A DNA stretch of 64,000 nucleotides from positions 62,001-126,000 of the forward strand of contig JAENXC010000003.1 in assembly GCA_016649715.1 (NCBI GenBank), in the 5' to 3' direction. Below the pieces are notes generated by a model, which was not told where the DNA came from, made no database searches, and worked only from the letters and a program-made list of their open reading frames with translations. Source of the DNA: Flavobacteriaceae bacterium. GTDB lineage: Bacteria; Bacteroidota; Bacteroidia; Flavobacteriales; Flavobacteriaceae. Below, piece by piece: positions 7,401-16,140 of this stretch (its first letter is position 1; the number at the start of each line of letters is the position of its first letter). The translations under genes and the position numbers were made by a program.

Positions 7401-8279
7401 ATGAGTTCTTCTTTTGAAAAATACCAAAAACGCAGGTTGATTTCTTCCTATTTTTCAGTGGTTATCAGTATTTCGCTGGTGCTTTTTCTGTTGGGATTGT
7501 TGGGATTACTGGTTTTGAATTCAAAAAAAGTGGCGGATTATTTTAAAGAACAAATTGCCATAACCGTTTTTCTGAAAGACAGCGCAAAAGAGGTGGAAAT
7601 CACACAGCTTAAGCAGAGCCTAGCTTTGGCCGAATACACAAAATCCGCAACCTTCGTCTCAAAAGAAGATGCCGCCAAGGAACACCAAGAAACCTTAGGC
7701 GAAAATTTTATAGAATATCTGGGTGAAAACCCTCTACAGAACAGCATTGACGTTTATATTTTGGCAGATTACGTGACGCCGCAAAAAATGGAGGAAATTA
7801 CCAACGAGCTGAAAGGCAAGAATTTTGTGGACGACGTGATTTATGACAAGCCTCTAATTGTGCAACTTACCGAAAACGTAAAACGCATCAGTTTTTGGGT
7901 TTTGGTAATCAGCGGAATTTTCACATTTATTGCGGTATTGCTTATAAACAGTAGCATTCGGCTTTCCATTTACGCAAAGCGGTTTACTATAAAAACGATG
8001 CAAATGGTAGGTGCGACCAAAAAATTTATTCGGCAGCCTTTTGTTTGGAAAAGCGTCCGTTTTGGAATAATCGGTGCCATTGTGGCGATGATTGGGATGG
8101 GATTGGTGCTTTATTACCTCAACCAAAGTTTTCCGCAGTTGCAACTGTTGGGCGACCCCGTTTTACTTGCTATTCTTTTTGTTTTTATACTTTTAATGGG
8201 CATACTCATAACTTGGATAAGTACTTTTATAGCCACGCAACGCTTTTTGAATTTGCGTACGGACGATTTGTACTATTAA
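7401..8279 (+). CDS. ftsX: FtsX-like cell division ABC permease
   Basis: FtsX pairs with the ATPase FtsE at the divisome and controls peptidoglycan hydrolases. The 292-residue protein has a cytoplasmic N-terminus (MSSSFEKYQKRR), a first membrane segment at about 17-40, a large extracytoplasmic domain with the typical TVFLKDS and SATFVSKEDA stretches, and three C-terminal membrane segments. I chose ATG at 7401 because the conserved start MSSSFEKYQKRRLISSYFS follows it directly. The upstream in-frame extension covers the intergenic leuS promoter region and looks non-coding. It heads a co-directional cluster with DUF3098, uppP and truB, a widely conserved Bacteroidota arrangement. FtsE is not in the window. 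Confidence 0.92.
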   Translation: MSSSFEKYQKRRLISSYFSVVISISLVLFLLGLLGLLVLNSKKVADYFKEQIAITVFLKDSAKEVEITQLKQSLALAEYTKSATFVSKEDAAKEHQETLGENFIEYLGENPLQNSIDVYILADYVTPQKMEEITNELKGKNFVDDVIYDKPLIVQLTENVKRISFWVLVISGIFTFIAVLLINSSIRLSIYAKRFTIKTMQMVGATKKFIRQPFVWKSVRFGIIGAIVAMIGMGLVLYYLNQSFPQLQLLGDPVLLAILFVFILLMGILITWISTFIATQRFLNLRTDDLYY

Positions 8280-8282
8280 GCC

Positions 8283-8306
8283 CCTAGCCCCGCCGCGGCG
8301 GGGGAA
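8283..8306. repeat. class B palindrome, intergenic
   Basis: CCCCGCCGCGGCGGGG-type palindrome between ftsX and the DUF3098 gene, within the presumed operon. It resembles the CCTGCC..GGCAGG family found in frame in four genes. Confidence 0.65.
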
Positions 8307-8375
8307 TTGGCGCATTCAAAAAATGAAAAACACAACTTGGAACTTTTGAACTAGAAACCTGAAACCTTTAAAAAA

Positions 8376-8639
8376 ATGGGAAAGAAAAAACGAAAAGAGG
8401 AAAGAAAACAGGAATTTGTTTTCCATCGAAAAAACTACAAGTTTATGCTCATCGGCATTGCGTTTATCGCCCTTGGCTTCATTTTGATGACCGGTGGCGG
8501 AAGCGATGACCCCAACGTTTTCAACCCAGAGATATACAATTGGCGCCGCATTCGTTTGGCCCCAGCACTGGTTTTACTTGGTTTCGCCATTGAAGTGTAT
8601 GCCATTTTGTTGAAACCCGATAGCAAAAAAGAAAATTAG
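8376..8639 (+). CDS. DUF3098 family membrane protein
   Basis: This 87-residue protein has a basic N-terminus (MGKKKRKEERK) and two membrane segments (about 23-41 and 62-80). The connecting loop contains GGGSDDPNVFNPEIYN-WRRI, the usual DUF3098 signature. The function is unknown. Its fixed position between ftsX and uppP in Bacteroidota suggests a role in the cell envelope or division. Its stop codon overlaps the GTG start of uppP by one base (TAGTG), which implies translational coupling. Confidence 0.88.
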   Translation: MGKKKRKEERKQEFVFHRKNYKFMLIGIAFIALGFILMTGGGSDDPNVFNPEIYNWRRIRLAPALVLLGFAIEVYAILLKPDSKKEN

Positions 8640-9424
8640 TGGATACGTTACAAGCCATCGTTCTTGCCATTATTGAAGGTTTAACTGAATTTTTGCCCGT
8701 TTCTTCCACGGGGCATATGATTATCGCTTCTTCCTTTTTTGGGATTGCGCACGATGATTTTACCAAACTTTTTACCATCGTTATCCAGCTCGGAACTATT
8801 ATGAGCGTTGTGGTTTTGTACTTTAAACGCTTCTTCCAAAGCATGGATTTTTATTATAAACTTTTTGTTGCCTTTCTTCCCGCTGTGTTTTTAGGATTAA
8901 TGTTGAGTGATTTTATTGATAGCCTTTTGGAAAACCCAATTACCGTTGCGGTTTCATTGATTATTGGTGGATTTATTCTTTTGAAAGTAGACGATTGGTT
9001 TGGCGATGGCGAACAAACCGAAATCTCCTATTTAACTGCTCTCAAAATTGGTTTTTTTCAATGTTTGGCAATGATTCCGGGCGTTTCAAGAAGTGGAGCG
9101 AGCATAGTGGGCGGGATGAGCCAAAAACTATCGCGTACCGTGGCTGCGGAATTTTCATTCTTTTTGGCAATTCCAACGATGCTCGGGGCAACAGTGAAAA
9201 AAAGTTACGACTATTACGAAGCGGGTTTCCAACTTTCTTCGGAACAAGCAAATATGTTGATTATTGGAAATGTTGTCGGTTTTGTGGTTGCTTTGATTGC
9301 CATAAAATCTTTTATTACTTATTTGAGCAAACACGGTTTCAAAATATTCGGTTATTATAGGATTATCGCCGGAATCGCTGTTTTGTTGATCCACTTTTTT
9401 GTTCAAGAACTTACCGTTATTTAA
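8639..9424 (+). CDS. uppP: undecaprenyl-diphosphate phosphatase
   Basis: UppP (BacA) dephosphorylates undecaprenyl diphosphate at the outer face of the inner membrane, recycling the lipid carrier for peptidoglycan and other polymers. The 261-residue protein is polytopic and has both active-site motifs, EGLTEFLPVSSTGH at 13-26 and PGVSRSGAS at 147-155. The start is GTG, overlapping the previous stop by one base. The stop overlaps the truB start by one base (TAATG). This tight packing argues for a single transcript with ftsX, DUF3098 and truB. Confidence 0.96.
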   Translation: MDTLQAIVLAIIEGLTEFLPVSSTGHMIIASSFFGIAHDDFTKLFTIVIQLGTIMSVVVLYFKRFFQSMDFYYKLFVAFLPAVFLGLMLSDFIDSLLENPITVAVSLIIGGFILLKVDDWFGDGEQTEISYLTALKIGFFQCLAMIPGVSRSGASIVGGMSQKLSRTVAAEFSFFLAIPTMLGATVKKSYDYYEAGFQLSSEQANMLIIGNVVGFVVALIAIKSFITYLSKHGFKIFGYYRIIAGIAVLLIHFFVQELTVI

Positions 9425-10113
9425 TGACTGCAGAAGATTACAAAGAGGGCCAGGTTATTTTAATAGACAAACCGTTGGAATGGACTTCCTTCCAAGCGGT
9501 AAATAAAGTGCGGTGGTTGATCCGAAAATCCTTCGGAATAAAAAAAATAAAAGTGGGTCACGCGGGAACACTTGATCCATTGGCAACGGGGCTTTTGATA
9601 ATTTGCACTGGAAAGCTCACAAAACAAATAGACACCTATCAAGCGCAGGAAAAGGAATATACTGGCACTTTCACTTTGGGCGCAACCACGCCAAGCTACG
9701 ATCTTGAAACCGAAATTGATCGCACTTTTGATATTTCAGGAATAACTTCTGAAAAAATAAAACAAACCACAAAGCAGTTTTTAGGTGAAATACGGCAACA
9801 ACCGCCCGTTTTTTCGGCATTGAAAAAAGATGGAATACGCCTTTATGAATATGCAAGAAGCGGGGAAGATGTGGAAATTCCCTACAGAAACGTTACTATT
9901 TCAGAATTTGAAATAATGAAGATTGAGCTTCCAAAAATAGATTTTCGAGTGGTTTGCAGCAAAGGCACCTATATCCGTTCGTTGGCGAACGATTTCGGAA
10001 AAGTTTTAGAAAATGGCGCCCATCTTTCTGCTTTGAGAAGAACTAAGATTGGAGAATTTTCCGTAGAAAATGCTGTTGGAATTGAGCAGTTTGAAGCTTC
10101 CCTACCAAGTTAA
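9424..10113 (+). CDS. truB: tRNA pseudouridine(55) synthase
   Basis: TruB converts U55 in the T-loop of tRNAs to pseudouridine. The 229-residue protein has the conserved IDKPLEWTSFQAV motif near 14-26, the catalytic motif GHAGTLDPLATG with Asp51 as nucleophile, a second conserved block RQQPPVFSALKKDG, and the CSKGTYIRSLANDFG motif. It lacks the extra C-terminal PUA domain of longer versions, which is common in Bacteroidota. It is the last gene of the ftsX operon, with its ATG overlapping the uppP stop. Confidence 0.96.
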   Translation: MTAEDYKEGQVILIDKPLEWTSFQAVNKVRWLIRKSFGIKKIKVGHAGTLDPLATGLLIICTGKLTKQIDTYQAQEKEYTGTFTLGATTPSYDLETEIDRTFDISGITSEKIKQTTKQFLGEIRQQPPVFSALKKDGIRLYEYARSGEDVEIPYRNVTISEFEIMKIELPKIDFRVVCSKGTYIRSLANDFGKVLENGAHLSALRRTKIGEFSVENAVGIEQFEASLPS

Positions 10114-10184
10114 AATATAGCTAATACGGCTTTAATTTTCAAAAGGTTTATGGAATTTTGCAAAAATTTTCAGTACTTGCAATA

Positions 10185-10910
10185 ATGAATTTTAATTATT
10201 CATATCGGGCTTTTCTTATAACCTCACTTCTCACGGGCTGTTTGGTGCTACTTCTTTACAGCATAAAACTCTCCAAAAATCAGGTAGAAAACAATGAAAA
10301 AAGCTATGATGTAGTTATGGCTCCTGAAGATTTATTGCCCGAAGATATTGCCATTGCGGAGCTTACGCCCTTAAAAGTAAAGGTAGAAACCAACCGAGCG
10401 TACAACGAAGCCGAAAAATTCATTTCTTCCGTAGAAAACGATAATGAAGAAATTACGGAAACCACCGAGGGCAAACTTCAGGAAATGAACGATGCAATGG
10501 AAGATTCAAAAAATAGCGATAACGGCACTGGCACAACTGTTTTAACAAAACCTGAAAAAGAAAAAAAGAAGAAACTTTCCAACAGTGAAAGTGGCAAGAA
10601 CAGTGAAGCCATTGTAAAAGGCGGGAACCGCAACACCACGATTAGCTACCAATTGGTAAACCGAAAAGACATAGCATTGCCCAATCCCGTTTATACTTGT
10701 TACGGCTCTGGAAAGGTGGTGATAAATATTGAAGTGAACAATCTTGGCAAAGTAGAGAAGAATTCTTATAACAAAACGGCTTCCTCCACTACTAATGAAT
10801 GTCTGATTGACGCGGCAATGGAATATTCCCTGCAGGCGCGTTTCACTACCGATGCCTCAAAAGCGAAACAATTGGGGACCATTACTTTTAATTTTCCAGG
10901 ACAACTTTAA
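10185..10910 (+). CDS. membrane-anchored TonB-like periplasmic protein, unassigned
   Basis: I start at ATG 10185 (MNFNYSYRAFLIT) because the signal-anchor segment follows directly. The upstream TTG adds only nine poorly supported residues. The 241-residue protein has a membrane anchor at about 9-27, a long acidic then lysine-rich charged linker (about 60-145) and a C-terminal domain beginning LPNPVYTCYGSGKVVINIEVN. That domain resembles a TonB C-terminal fold with two cysteines. This architecture recalls energy transducers, but no ExbB/ExbD partners are nearby, so a TonB role is only inferred. Confidence 0.6.
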   Translation: MNFNYSYRAFLITSLLTGCLVLLLYSIKLSKNQVENNEKSYDVVMAPEDLLPEDIAIAELTPLKVKVETNRAYNEAEKFISSVENDNEEITETTEGKLQEMNDAMEDSKNSDNGTGTTVLTKPEKEKKKKLSNSESGKNSEAIVKGGNRNTTISYQLVNRKDIALPNPVYTCYGSGKVVINIEVNNLGKVEKNSYNKTASSTTNECLIDAAMEYSLQARFTTDASKAKQLGTITFNFPGQL

Positions 10911-10936
10911 ATAAGTAATCAGTAAAATTTAAAAAT

Positions 10937-11506
10937 ATGAATCCAGAAAAAGTGCGCTGTGAGTGGTGCGGGACAGATCCGCTATATATGAAATACCACG
11001 ATGAGGAATGGGGCGTGCCCGTGAAGGACGACAGAACACTTTTTGAATTTCTGCTTTTGGAAACTTTTCAAGCAGGATTGAGTTGGATTACCATTCTTCT
11101 GAAACGCGAAAATTTCAGGGAAGCATTTGATGGTTTCAACTATAAAAAGATCGCGGAATACAACCAATCCAAAATTGACTCATTGCTTCAAAACGAAGGG
11201 ATTATCCGCAATAAACTGAAAGTCCATTCCGCAATTACAAATGCCCAGGCATTTATGGAAATTCAAAAGGAATTCGGAAGTTTTAGTTATTATATCTGGC
11301 GTTTTGTGGATAATAAACCCTTGAAAAATACCCTAAAATCGCACGAAGATGCTCCCGCTACCACTGTGCTTAGCGATGCTGTGAGCAAAGATTTAAAGAA
11401 ACGCGGTTTCAAATTTGTGGGAAGCACCGTGGTTTATGCGCATTTACAGGCCACAGGGATGGTGAACGACCACATTGAAAGTTGCTTCCGTTATCACGAG
11501 GTGTGA
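10937..11506 (+). CDS. tag: DNA-3-methyladenine glycosylase I
   Basis: Tag removes 3-methyladenine from alkylated DNA to start base-excision repair. The 189-residue protein has the family opening CEWCGTDPLYMKYHDEEWG and the FLLLETFQAGLSW helix-hairpin-helix region. The four zinc ligands expected from E. coli Tag are all in place: Cys8, His21, and near the end His179 and Cys183. The length is normal. It runs into the convergent gene at 11507 with no gap. Confidence 0.95.
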   Translation: MNPEKVRCEWCGTDPLYMKYHDEEWGVPVKDDRTLFEFLLLETFQAGLSWITILLKRENFREAFDGFNYKKIAEYNQSKIDSLLQNEGIIRNKLKVHSAITNAQAFMEIQKEFGSFSYYIWRFVDNKPLKNTLKSHEDAPATTVLSDAVSKDLKKRGFKFVGSTVVYAHLQATGMVNDHIESCFRYHEV

Positions 11507-11854
11507 TTATTTCAGAATAGTAACTTTTTTGGGATTCGCTGAACTTCCAGCCGCAACCGCCTTTAAAGTTTGGTTGTATTGTTGGGCAAGTTCAGGATCC
11601 GTATTTTTTTCTTCCGAAAATAATTTTTGAAACCAAGACAACGCTTTTCCGTATTCACTTTTGAAGTAATATGCCGTTGCCAATTTTTTATAAATGAAAG
11701 GAGTTCCGTAGCCTTCCTCTACCACTTGTTCGTAAACCCGAACTACATCAATATCTTTATTAACGTCAGTTTTGTGCGGACTTGTTTGTGAAAAAGAAAA
11801 GGTTGAAATACTTGCGAATAGCAAAAAGGCCAGCAGGTTTTGCTTAGTAATCAT
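11507..11854 (-). CDS. small secreted TPR-like protein, paralogue 1
   Basis: This 115-residue protein has a cleavable signal peptide (about 1-22, ending FSFSQ). It has a single tetratricopeptide-like unit (TPFIYKKLATAYYFKSEYGKALSWFQKLF). It resembles the N-terminal TPR segment of longer Bacteroidota OmpA-family proteins of the gliding/T9SS type, but has no OmpA domain. It is about 60 percent identical by eye to the next gene, pointing to tandem duplication. The function is unknown. Confidence 0.7.
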   Translation of the reverse strand: MITKQNLLAFLLFASISTFSFSQTSPHKTDVNKDIDVVRVYEQVVEEGYGTPFIYKKLATAYYFKSEYGKALSWFQKLFSEEKNTDPELAQQYNQTLKAVAAGSSANPKKVTILK

Positions 11855-12016
11855 CGGGGAAATTGAGTTTAAAGCGAACGCTTGCTGTTTTAACGGGATT
11901 GCAGTTGTCCTCCAGGTTTGTTGCGCAGAAAACTAAAAAAAATCCAATATATTGCCGCACCCAATAAAATTTAACAAAATAAGGGTTTATCTTTTTTAAA
12001 AAAGAATTTTGACGTT

Positions 12017-12352
12017 CTAAATTTTAACTACAGCGTCAGAAGTTTTGCTTGCCTTAACAGCTTTTAGTGTTTGTTGATAGCGCTGGGCAATTTCAGGATC
12101 TGCGTTTTTTTCGGCTTCGGAAAGCTTTTCGAACCAGATCAAAGCATTCTTGTATTCATTTCTGAAATAATACGCATTCGCCAAATTTTTGTAAATAAAT
12201 GGCGTGCCGTAGCCTTCTTGGACCACTTGTTCGTACGCGCGGACCACATCAATATCTTTATTGACGTCGGTTTTAGTGCTAGTTTGGGAAAAGGAAACGG
12301 TGCTAATTCCTGCAAATAGCAGAAACGCAAGTAGGTTGGACTTGAATTTCAT
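12017..12352 (-). CDS. small secreted TPR-like protein, paralogue 2
   Basis: This 111-residue protein has a signal peptide and the same TDVNKDIDVVR-YEQVV-EGYGTPFIYK core and TPR helix pair as its neighbour at 11507-11854. The two lie head to tail with a 162-base gap, in which I see no further gene. The C-termini differ (KTSDAVVKI here, SANPKKVTILK in the other). The most likely role is a periplasmic scaffold or a remnant of an OmpA-type protein. I cannot name the function. Confidence 0.7.
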   Translation of the reverse strand: MKFKSNLLAFLLFAGISTVSFSQTSTKTDVNKDIDVVRAYEQVVQEGYGTPFIYKNLANAYYFRNEYKNALIWFEKLSEAEKNADPEIAQRYQQTLKAVKASKTSDAVVKI

Positions 12353-12434
12353 TTGGGGCTAAAAATTTAATAAACAAACAGCTGCAGTATTGTAGGTTTA
12401 CAGCTATTGGTTTTGGTTAATAATGTAAAAAAAC

Positions 12435-12464
12435 AAAAAAAACCACAATAATTTGTGGTTTTTC
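12435..12464 (-). terminator. intrinsic terminator of the deiminase gene
   Basis: The inverted repeat AAAAACCACAA/TTGTGGTTTTT with a 4-base loop lies 30 bases beyond the stop at 12494 and runs into a T-tract on the minus strand. Confidence 0.75.
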
Positions 12465-12493
12465 GGAAAAATATTATTTTCTAATTGAAACAT

Positions 12494-14242
12494 TTACAGC
12501 TTAATAACTTTTTTATGGATTTTCCCAAAGTCGCCTTCAAAGCTTACAAGCAACGTTCCCTGCCAGTTTTGGTCAAGGTCCAACGTTATTTTTCCATTGC
12601 CATTTTCAACTTTGGCTTCATATAATTTTTGACCTAAAAGGTTGAATATTTTCACATTTACAGGGCCCTGAATGGTATTCATATTAAACGATACTTGTCC
12701 AGTAGTTGGGTTTGGATAGGCTGCTGAAATATGGTTTTGAGCCCACTCATCTGCCGAAAGATTTTCCACTTGAATGGTCCAATAGCCTTCCGGAGCCACA
12801 ATGGGACGGTTCAATTCTTTCCCACTAATGGCTTTTGCCCAAATATAATATTGAATGTTCGCAGTGGTGTTTGGAATGGTAAAATCTGCCATCCAATTAT
12901 CGCTGTTGGATGGTGACATTTCTATTTCGTTATAGACAGTAGCACCTTCTTCACGCCAAAAAACCTTTGCCTGTGCCACTAGAGATATGTGTTTAATCAT
13001 TGCTTCAATGCTTACGGTACTTCCAACATTGGCTTCATCAATGGGTTGATGCACAATCCAAAGCGGATCGGCAACGCCAATGGTATGCGTAATGCAATGA
13101 ATGGCTCCTAAGGAATTGATTAAGTTTTCCCCTGCATTGTCCACATCTATACCCACCACGTTGTAACCTGGCAACATTTCCTGATATTGTGCCAAGGCTG
13201 GCGCATCAACTTCTGGGCGATAGGTTGGAACCATAATTGTTTTGTTTACGAAAACCGCATTGCTATAAGTATTGTATGGACCGCCCGTATTTGGATAGTT
13301 TCCACCTGTACTTGGCGGCGCATCTATCCATTCAATATTGTAAGGCGTGCCAAAAGGCGATTGAAAATTGTCCAAAACATATTGAATATTTGCCTCAATC
13401 TGCGGACCATCAGCCACTCCTGTTGGGTATTTGCTGACGAGAATTGTTTCTTCATCCAGCAATTTCATATGCATATCAATGTGATGGATTTGATCATATG
13501 GTAGCGTTTGCATCTTTACAAAACGGTTGATGCCCATATATTCATGCATAATTCCGTCTATTTGCGCTTCCGTTTTAACGCTTACGCCGTAAGGATTTCC
13601 AGCGGCATTTTCGTTCAAAATCAGGTTTGAGGCAAAGGCATTTCCCAAACCGTCGCTCATATAGTTTCCGCCAGTGTTTACCAAATCATTGGTTCCGGAA
13701 TTGGTTGTGTAGAGTGGAATACCGGCTTGCGCGGCGTGTGCTATGGGCATCACGTCATCATTTGGGCGGGGGCGGTTGTAGATCCAATCGGTAAGGGCAA
13801 GTTCGCCCACATCGTCCGAATAGATAGTGTTTCCGGCGTAATCGCGAATCCAAATACTGTCCCACGGAACATTTAAAAAAGTAACATTTGTAATATCTAC
13901 CCCATTAGTGGTCAAGTAATTAGAAACCGAAGCCTGGTTTTGGGTGGTGATCATCACTTCACATTCCTGCACCCCGGCCTGTACTATTTGCCGAAGAATA
14001 TTTGGGTAAGAAGGATTCCAAGTAACCAACAGATATTTCACCTCTTCCCACTCAGCAGCGGCGCGAACGGGGCCCGAGGGTGGCAACGTAATTTGTGGAC
14101 TTTTAAACTGAAAATCCGAAATTAGACCTTTCTCTGTTTCGGTTAGGTTGTGGGGAAGGTTTTGTTTTTCCTGCGAAATGGCGAATGTGGTTTGCAAAGC
14201 CATCAACAATACCAAGAGGTATTTTGTGTATTTATTTTTCAT
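12494..14242 (-). CDS. agmatine/peptidylarginine deiminase family enzyme, T9SS-secreted
   Basis: This 582-residue protein has a signal peptide (about 1-23), then a guanidine-modifying PAD_porph catalytic domain. The expected catalytic residues are visible: Asp134 in WIRDYAG, the HHIDMHMK block near 253-260, and Cys383 in LGAIHCITHTIG. A beta-sandwich-like region follows. The last 75 residues form a type A T9SS sorting domain (AAYPNPTTGQVSF to IHKKVIKL). The protein is therefore likely exported and either bound to the surface or released. It may deiminate peptidyl-arginine, free arginine or agmatine; the sequence does not decide which. Confidence 0.9.
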   Translation of the reverse strand: MKNKYTKYLLVLLMALQTTFAISQEKQNLPHNLTETEKGLISDFQFKSPQITLPPSGPVRAAAEWEEVKYLLVTWNPSYPNILRQIVQAGVQECEVMITTQNQASVSNYLTTNGVDITNVTFLNVPWDSIWIRDYAGNTIYSDDVGELALTDWIYNRPRPNDDVMPIAHAAQAGIPLYTTNSGTNDLVNTGGNYMSDGLGNAFASNLILNENAAGNPYGVSVKTEAQIDGIMHEYMGINRFVKMQTLPYDQIHHIDMHMKLLDEETILVSKYPTGVADGPQIEANIQYVLDNFQSPFGTPYNIEWIDAPPSTGGNYPNTGGPYNTYSNAVFVNKTIMVPTYRPEVDAPALAQYQEMLPGYNVVGIDVDNAGENLINSLGAIHCITHTIGVADPLWIVHQPIDEANVGSTVSIEAMIKHISLVAQAKVFWREEGATVYNEIEMSPSNSDNWMADFTIPNTTANIQYYIWAKAISGKELNRPIVAPEGYWTIQVENLSADEWAQNHISAAYPNPTTGQVSFNMNTIQGPVNVKIFNLLGQKLYEAKVENGNGKITLDLDQNWQGTLLVSFEGDFGKIHKKVIKL

Positions 14243-14363
14243 GTGAATAGTGAATTGTGGAATACGAAGATAGGTTTTTAAATTATTTCATCTGAAAAAA
14301 TATAAAAGAGTTTGAACTACAATATATTGAAAAATATGTTTGGCATTCCAAATGGTAGCCAAA

Positions 14364-15002
14364 TCAAGAAAGAATCTTCAAAAATTCTTTCCTATAAATC
14401 TCCTCCGCCCCCAAACTTTCTAAATGTTCATTATAAAGCTGGCAGTCAATAAATTTATAATTTTTATTTTTTACATATTCCGAAAGATAATAAAAAGCCA
14501 CTTTTGAAGCATCGCTCTTCAAACTGAACATACTCTCGCCACAAAACACTTTTTTCTGCGGAAGTTCTATTCCGTAAATTCCCCCAACGAGTTTTGCATC
14601 TTCCCAGACCTCGATGGAAATAGCGTGTCCAGCTTCGTGCATTGCAATGTAAGCTTCCTGCATTTCTTGGGTTATCCAAGTTCCGCCTTGTCCTTTTCGA
14701 GGAACAGTAGCGCAATTTTTAATGACCTCCCCAAAATTTTGGTTGAAAGTGACTTTGAGTTTTTCGCTCTTTAAAGTTTTCCGAAGACTTTTGGAAACCT
14801 TGAATTTTTCAGGAAACAAAACCATCCGTAGATCTGGGCTCCACCAAAGAATAGGCTGGCCGGCTTCAAACCACGGAAAAATCCCTGAATTGTATGCGAG
14901 CAACAAACGCTCCACAGAAAGGTCGCCGCCAATGGCCAGCATTCCATCAATGGTAGCTTCTGAAGGTTTTGGAAACCAAAGTTTTTCAGTAAGAATAATC
15001 AT
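14364..15002 (-). CDS. aat: leucyl/phenylalanyl-tRNA-protein transferase
   Basis: Aat transfers Leu or Phe from charged tRNA to proteins with N-terminal Arg or Lys, marking them for ClpS/ClpAP degradation (N-end rule). The 212-residue protein has the usual opening WFPKPSEAT, the GGDLSVERLLLAYNSGIFPWFE block, WWSPDLRMVLFPE, and the conserved WITQEMQEAYIAMHEAGHAISIEVWE, GGIYGIELPQKKVFCGESMFS and FIDCQLYNEHLESLGAEEI motifs. The length is typical for Bacteroidota. Confidence 0.96.
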   Translation of the reverse strand: MIILTEKLWFPKPSEATIDGMLAIGGDLSVERLLLAYNSGIFPWFEAGQPILWWSPDLRMVLFPEKFKVSKSLRKTLKSEKLKVTFNQNFGEVIKNCATVPRKGQGGTWITQEMQEAYIAMHEAGHAISIEVWEDAKLVGGIYGIELPQKKVFCGESMFSLKSDASKVAFYYLSEYVKNKNYKFIDCQLYNEHLESLGAEEIYRKEFLKILS

Positions 15003-15066
15003 TAAAAATCCTTAGAGAGATAGGTTTTCATGTATTAAACACAGATTTGATTAACAAACCCATAAA

Positions 15067-15489
15067 TTAACATTCAAGAAGAATTATTTTATTTGAATAA
15101 TCCAAAGTAATTTTAAATTTCGGGGAAAAGAAATTTGTGCCAAGTAATATTATTGAATCCATTGAATCCACGCAATTTACCATTATCTTGGAAACACGTT
15201 TAAGGGGCTCATTGCTTTTATCCTTTAAAATTAAAATGTCAATGGGATATTCCCAAACTTTTGTGGCTTCGCCTGACACACCATAAATCTTCGAGATTGA
15301 GTTGGAGTCTTTTACAATATCAATTTTCAAGGCTTTGAAAAAAACAATTGGAAACACGGTAACATCGGCACCCGTATCTACTAGACCGTTCGTAATAAGT
15401 AGCTTTCCAGTTTTGGAATCTTGAATGGCAATGGGAAACATAGGCCTAAAAACCCCTCGTTCTTCAGTAAAGGGATAAACTGCCTTCAA
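15067..15489 (-). CDS. retropepsin-like aspartic protease domain protein
   Basis: This 140-residue single-domain protein has the aspartic protease active-site motif VDTGADVTVFP (Asp38-Thr-Gly-Ala) and a second hydrophobic IILLGTNFF block near 113-121 that matches the flap/psi-loop half. Retropepsins work as homodimers with one DTG per subunit, and the length fits. I take TTG at 15489 as start. It overlaps the TGA of the upstream small gene (TTGA), suggesting coupled translation. Free-standing bacterial retropepsins are poorly characterised, and the target is unknown. Confidence 0.7.
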   Translation of the reverse strand: MKAVYPFTEERGVFRPMFPIAIQDSKTGKLLITNGLVDTGADVTVFPIVFFKALKIDIVKDSNSISKIYGVSGEATKVWEYPIDILILKDKSNEPLKRVSKIMVNCVDSMDSIILLGTNFFSPKFKITLDYSNKIILLEC

Positions 15490-15668
15490 AATACAAATGT
15501 CAAATTGGGGTTTGGAACAAAAACTATTTTATAGATTTTTCCCGTAGCTTCGGCTATCCTGTTTACCTCAATAAAGTCATTCCCTTTCACGATAATCTTA
15601 CCATTTGTAATTTCTACTGCTTTATAGCTGATTATCGGCTCTTCGTTTTTTGAATCTTTAGGCGTCAT
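15486..15668 (-). CDS. small protein translationally coupled to the retropepsin gene
   Basis: This is a 60-residue soluble protein from ATG at 15668 (MTPKDSKNEEPI); the TTG two codons upstream is less likely. It has no recognised motif. It contains two beta-strand-like stretches (YKAVEITNGKIIVKG and KIYKIVFVPN) and could be a partner or antitoxin-like regulator of the protease encoded next. Its TGA stop overlaps the downstream TTG start. I do not recognise the family. Confidence 0.5.
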   Translation of the reverse strand: MTPKDSKNEEPIISYKAVEITNGKIIVKGNDFIEVNRIAEATGKIYKIVFVPNPNLTFVF

Positions 15669-15685
15669 ACTCAATATATTATATT

Positions 15686-16063
15686 TTAAAAAGGAAGATC
15701 ATCGTGTTCTTCGTCGTTAACATCGTCCGCTGGCTCAAAAGCTTCTGCCGGTGGCATTGGCGGCATATCGCTACTTCCCGCTGCTTGTGATACATTCTCA
15801 ACACGCCAGCCTTGAATACTGTTGAAATATTTGGTCTCGCCCTGTGGGTTCACCCACTCACGACCGCGAACGTTAAAGCTTACTTTTACGTCCTGTCCCA
15901 CTTTATAACTATTCAATAAATCAGTTTTGTCCTGTACAAATTCAATCATTATAACTTGTGGATACTGTTCTTCTGTGGTAATTACCAACTCCCGTTTCCT
16001 GAAACCATTGTTGCCGTATTCTTTGGTTTCGTCTATCATTTTGATTTTTCCTTGTAGTTCCAT
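15686..16063 (-). CDS. DUF3127 family protein
   Basis: This 125-residue protein has the single-strand-binding-like OB core of DUF3127: KIMDETKEYG-NGFRKRELVITT, then QDVKVSFNVRGREW and a TKYFNSIQGWRVE strand. It ends in a disordered proline-rich and very acidic tail (DDVNDEEHDDLPF) resembling an SSB C-terminal tip. The tip suggests binding to DNA-metabolism partners, though this is inferred. DUF3127 proteins are common in Bacteroidota with no established function. Confidence 0.82.
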   Translation of the reverse strand: MELQGKIKMIDETKEYGNNGFRKRELVITTEEQYPQVIMIEFVQDKTDLLNSYKVGQDVKVSFNVRGREWVNPQGETKYFNSIQGWRVENVSQAAGSSDMPPMPPAEAFEPADDVNDEEHDDLPF

Positions 16064-16140
16064 TGTTTTAATATTTATTCTTTATTGTTATTTTTTATTT
16101 TGTTTTCTTATTGAATAATTGCACGCAATAAATCACTTGC

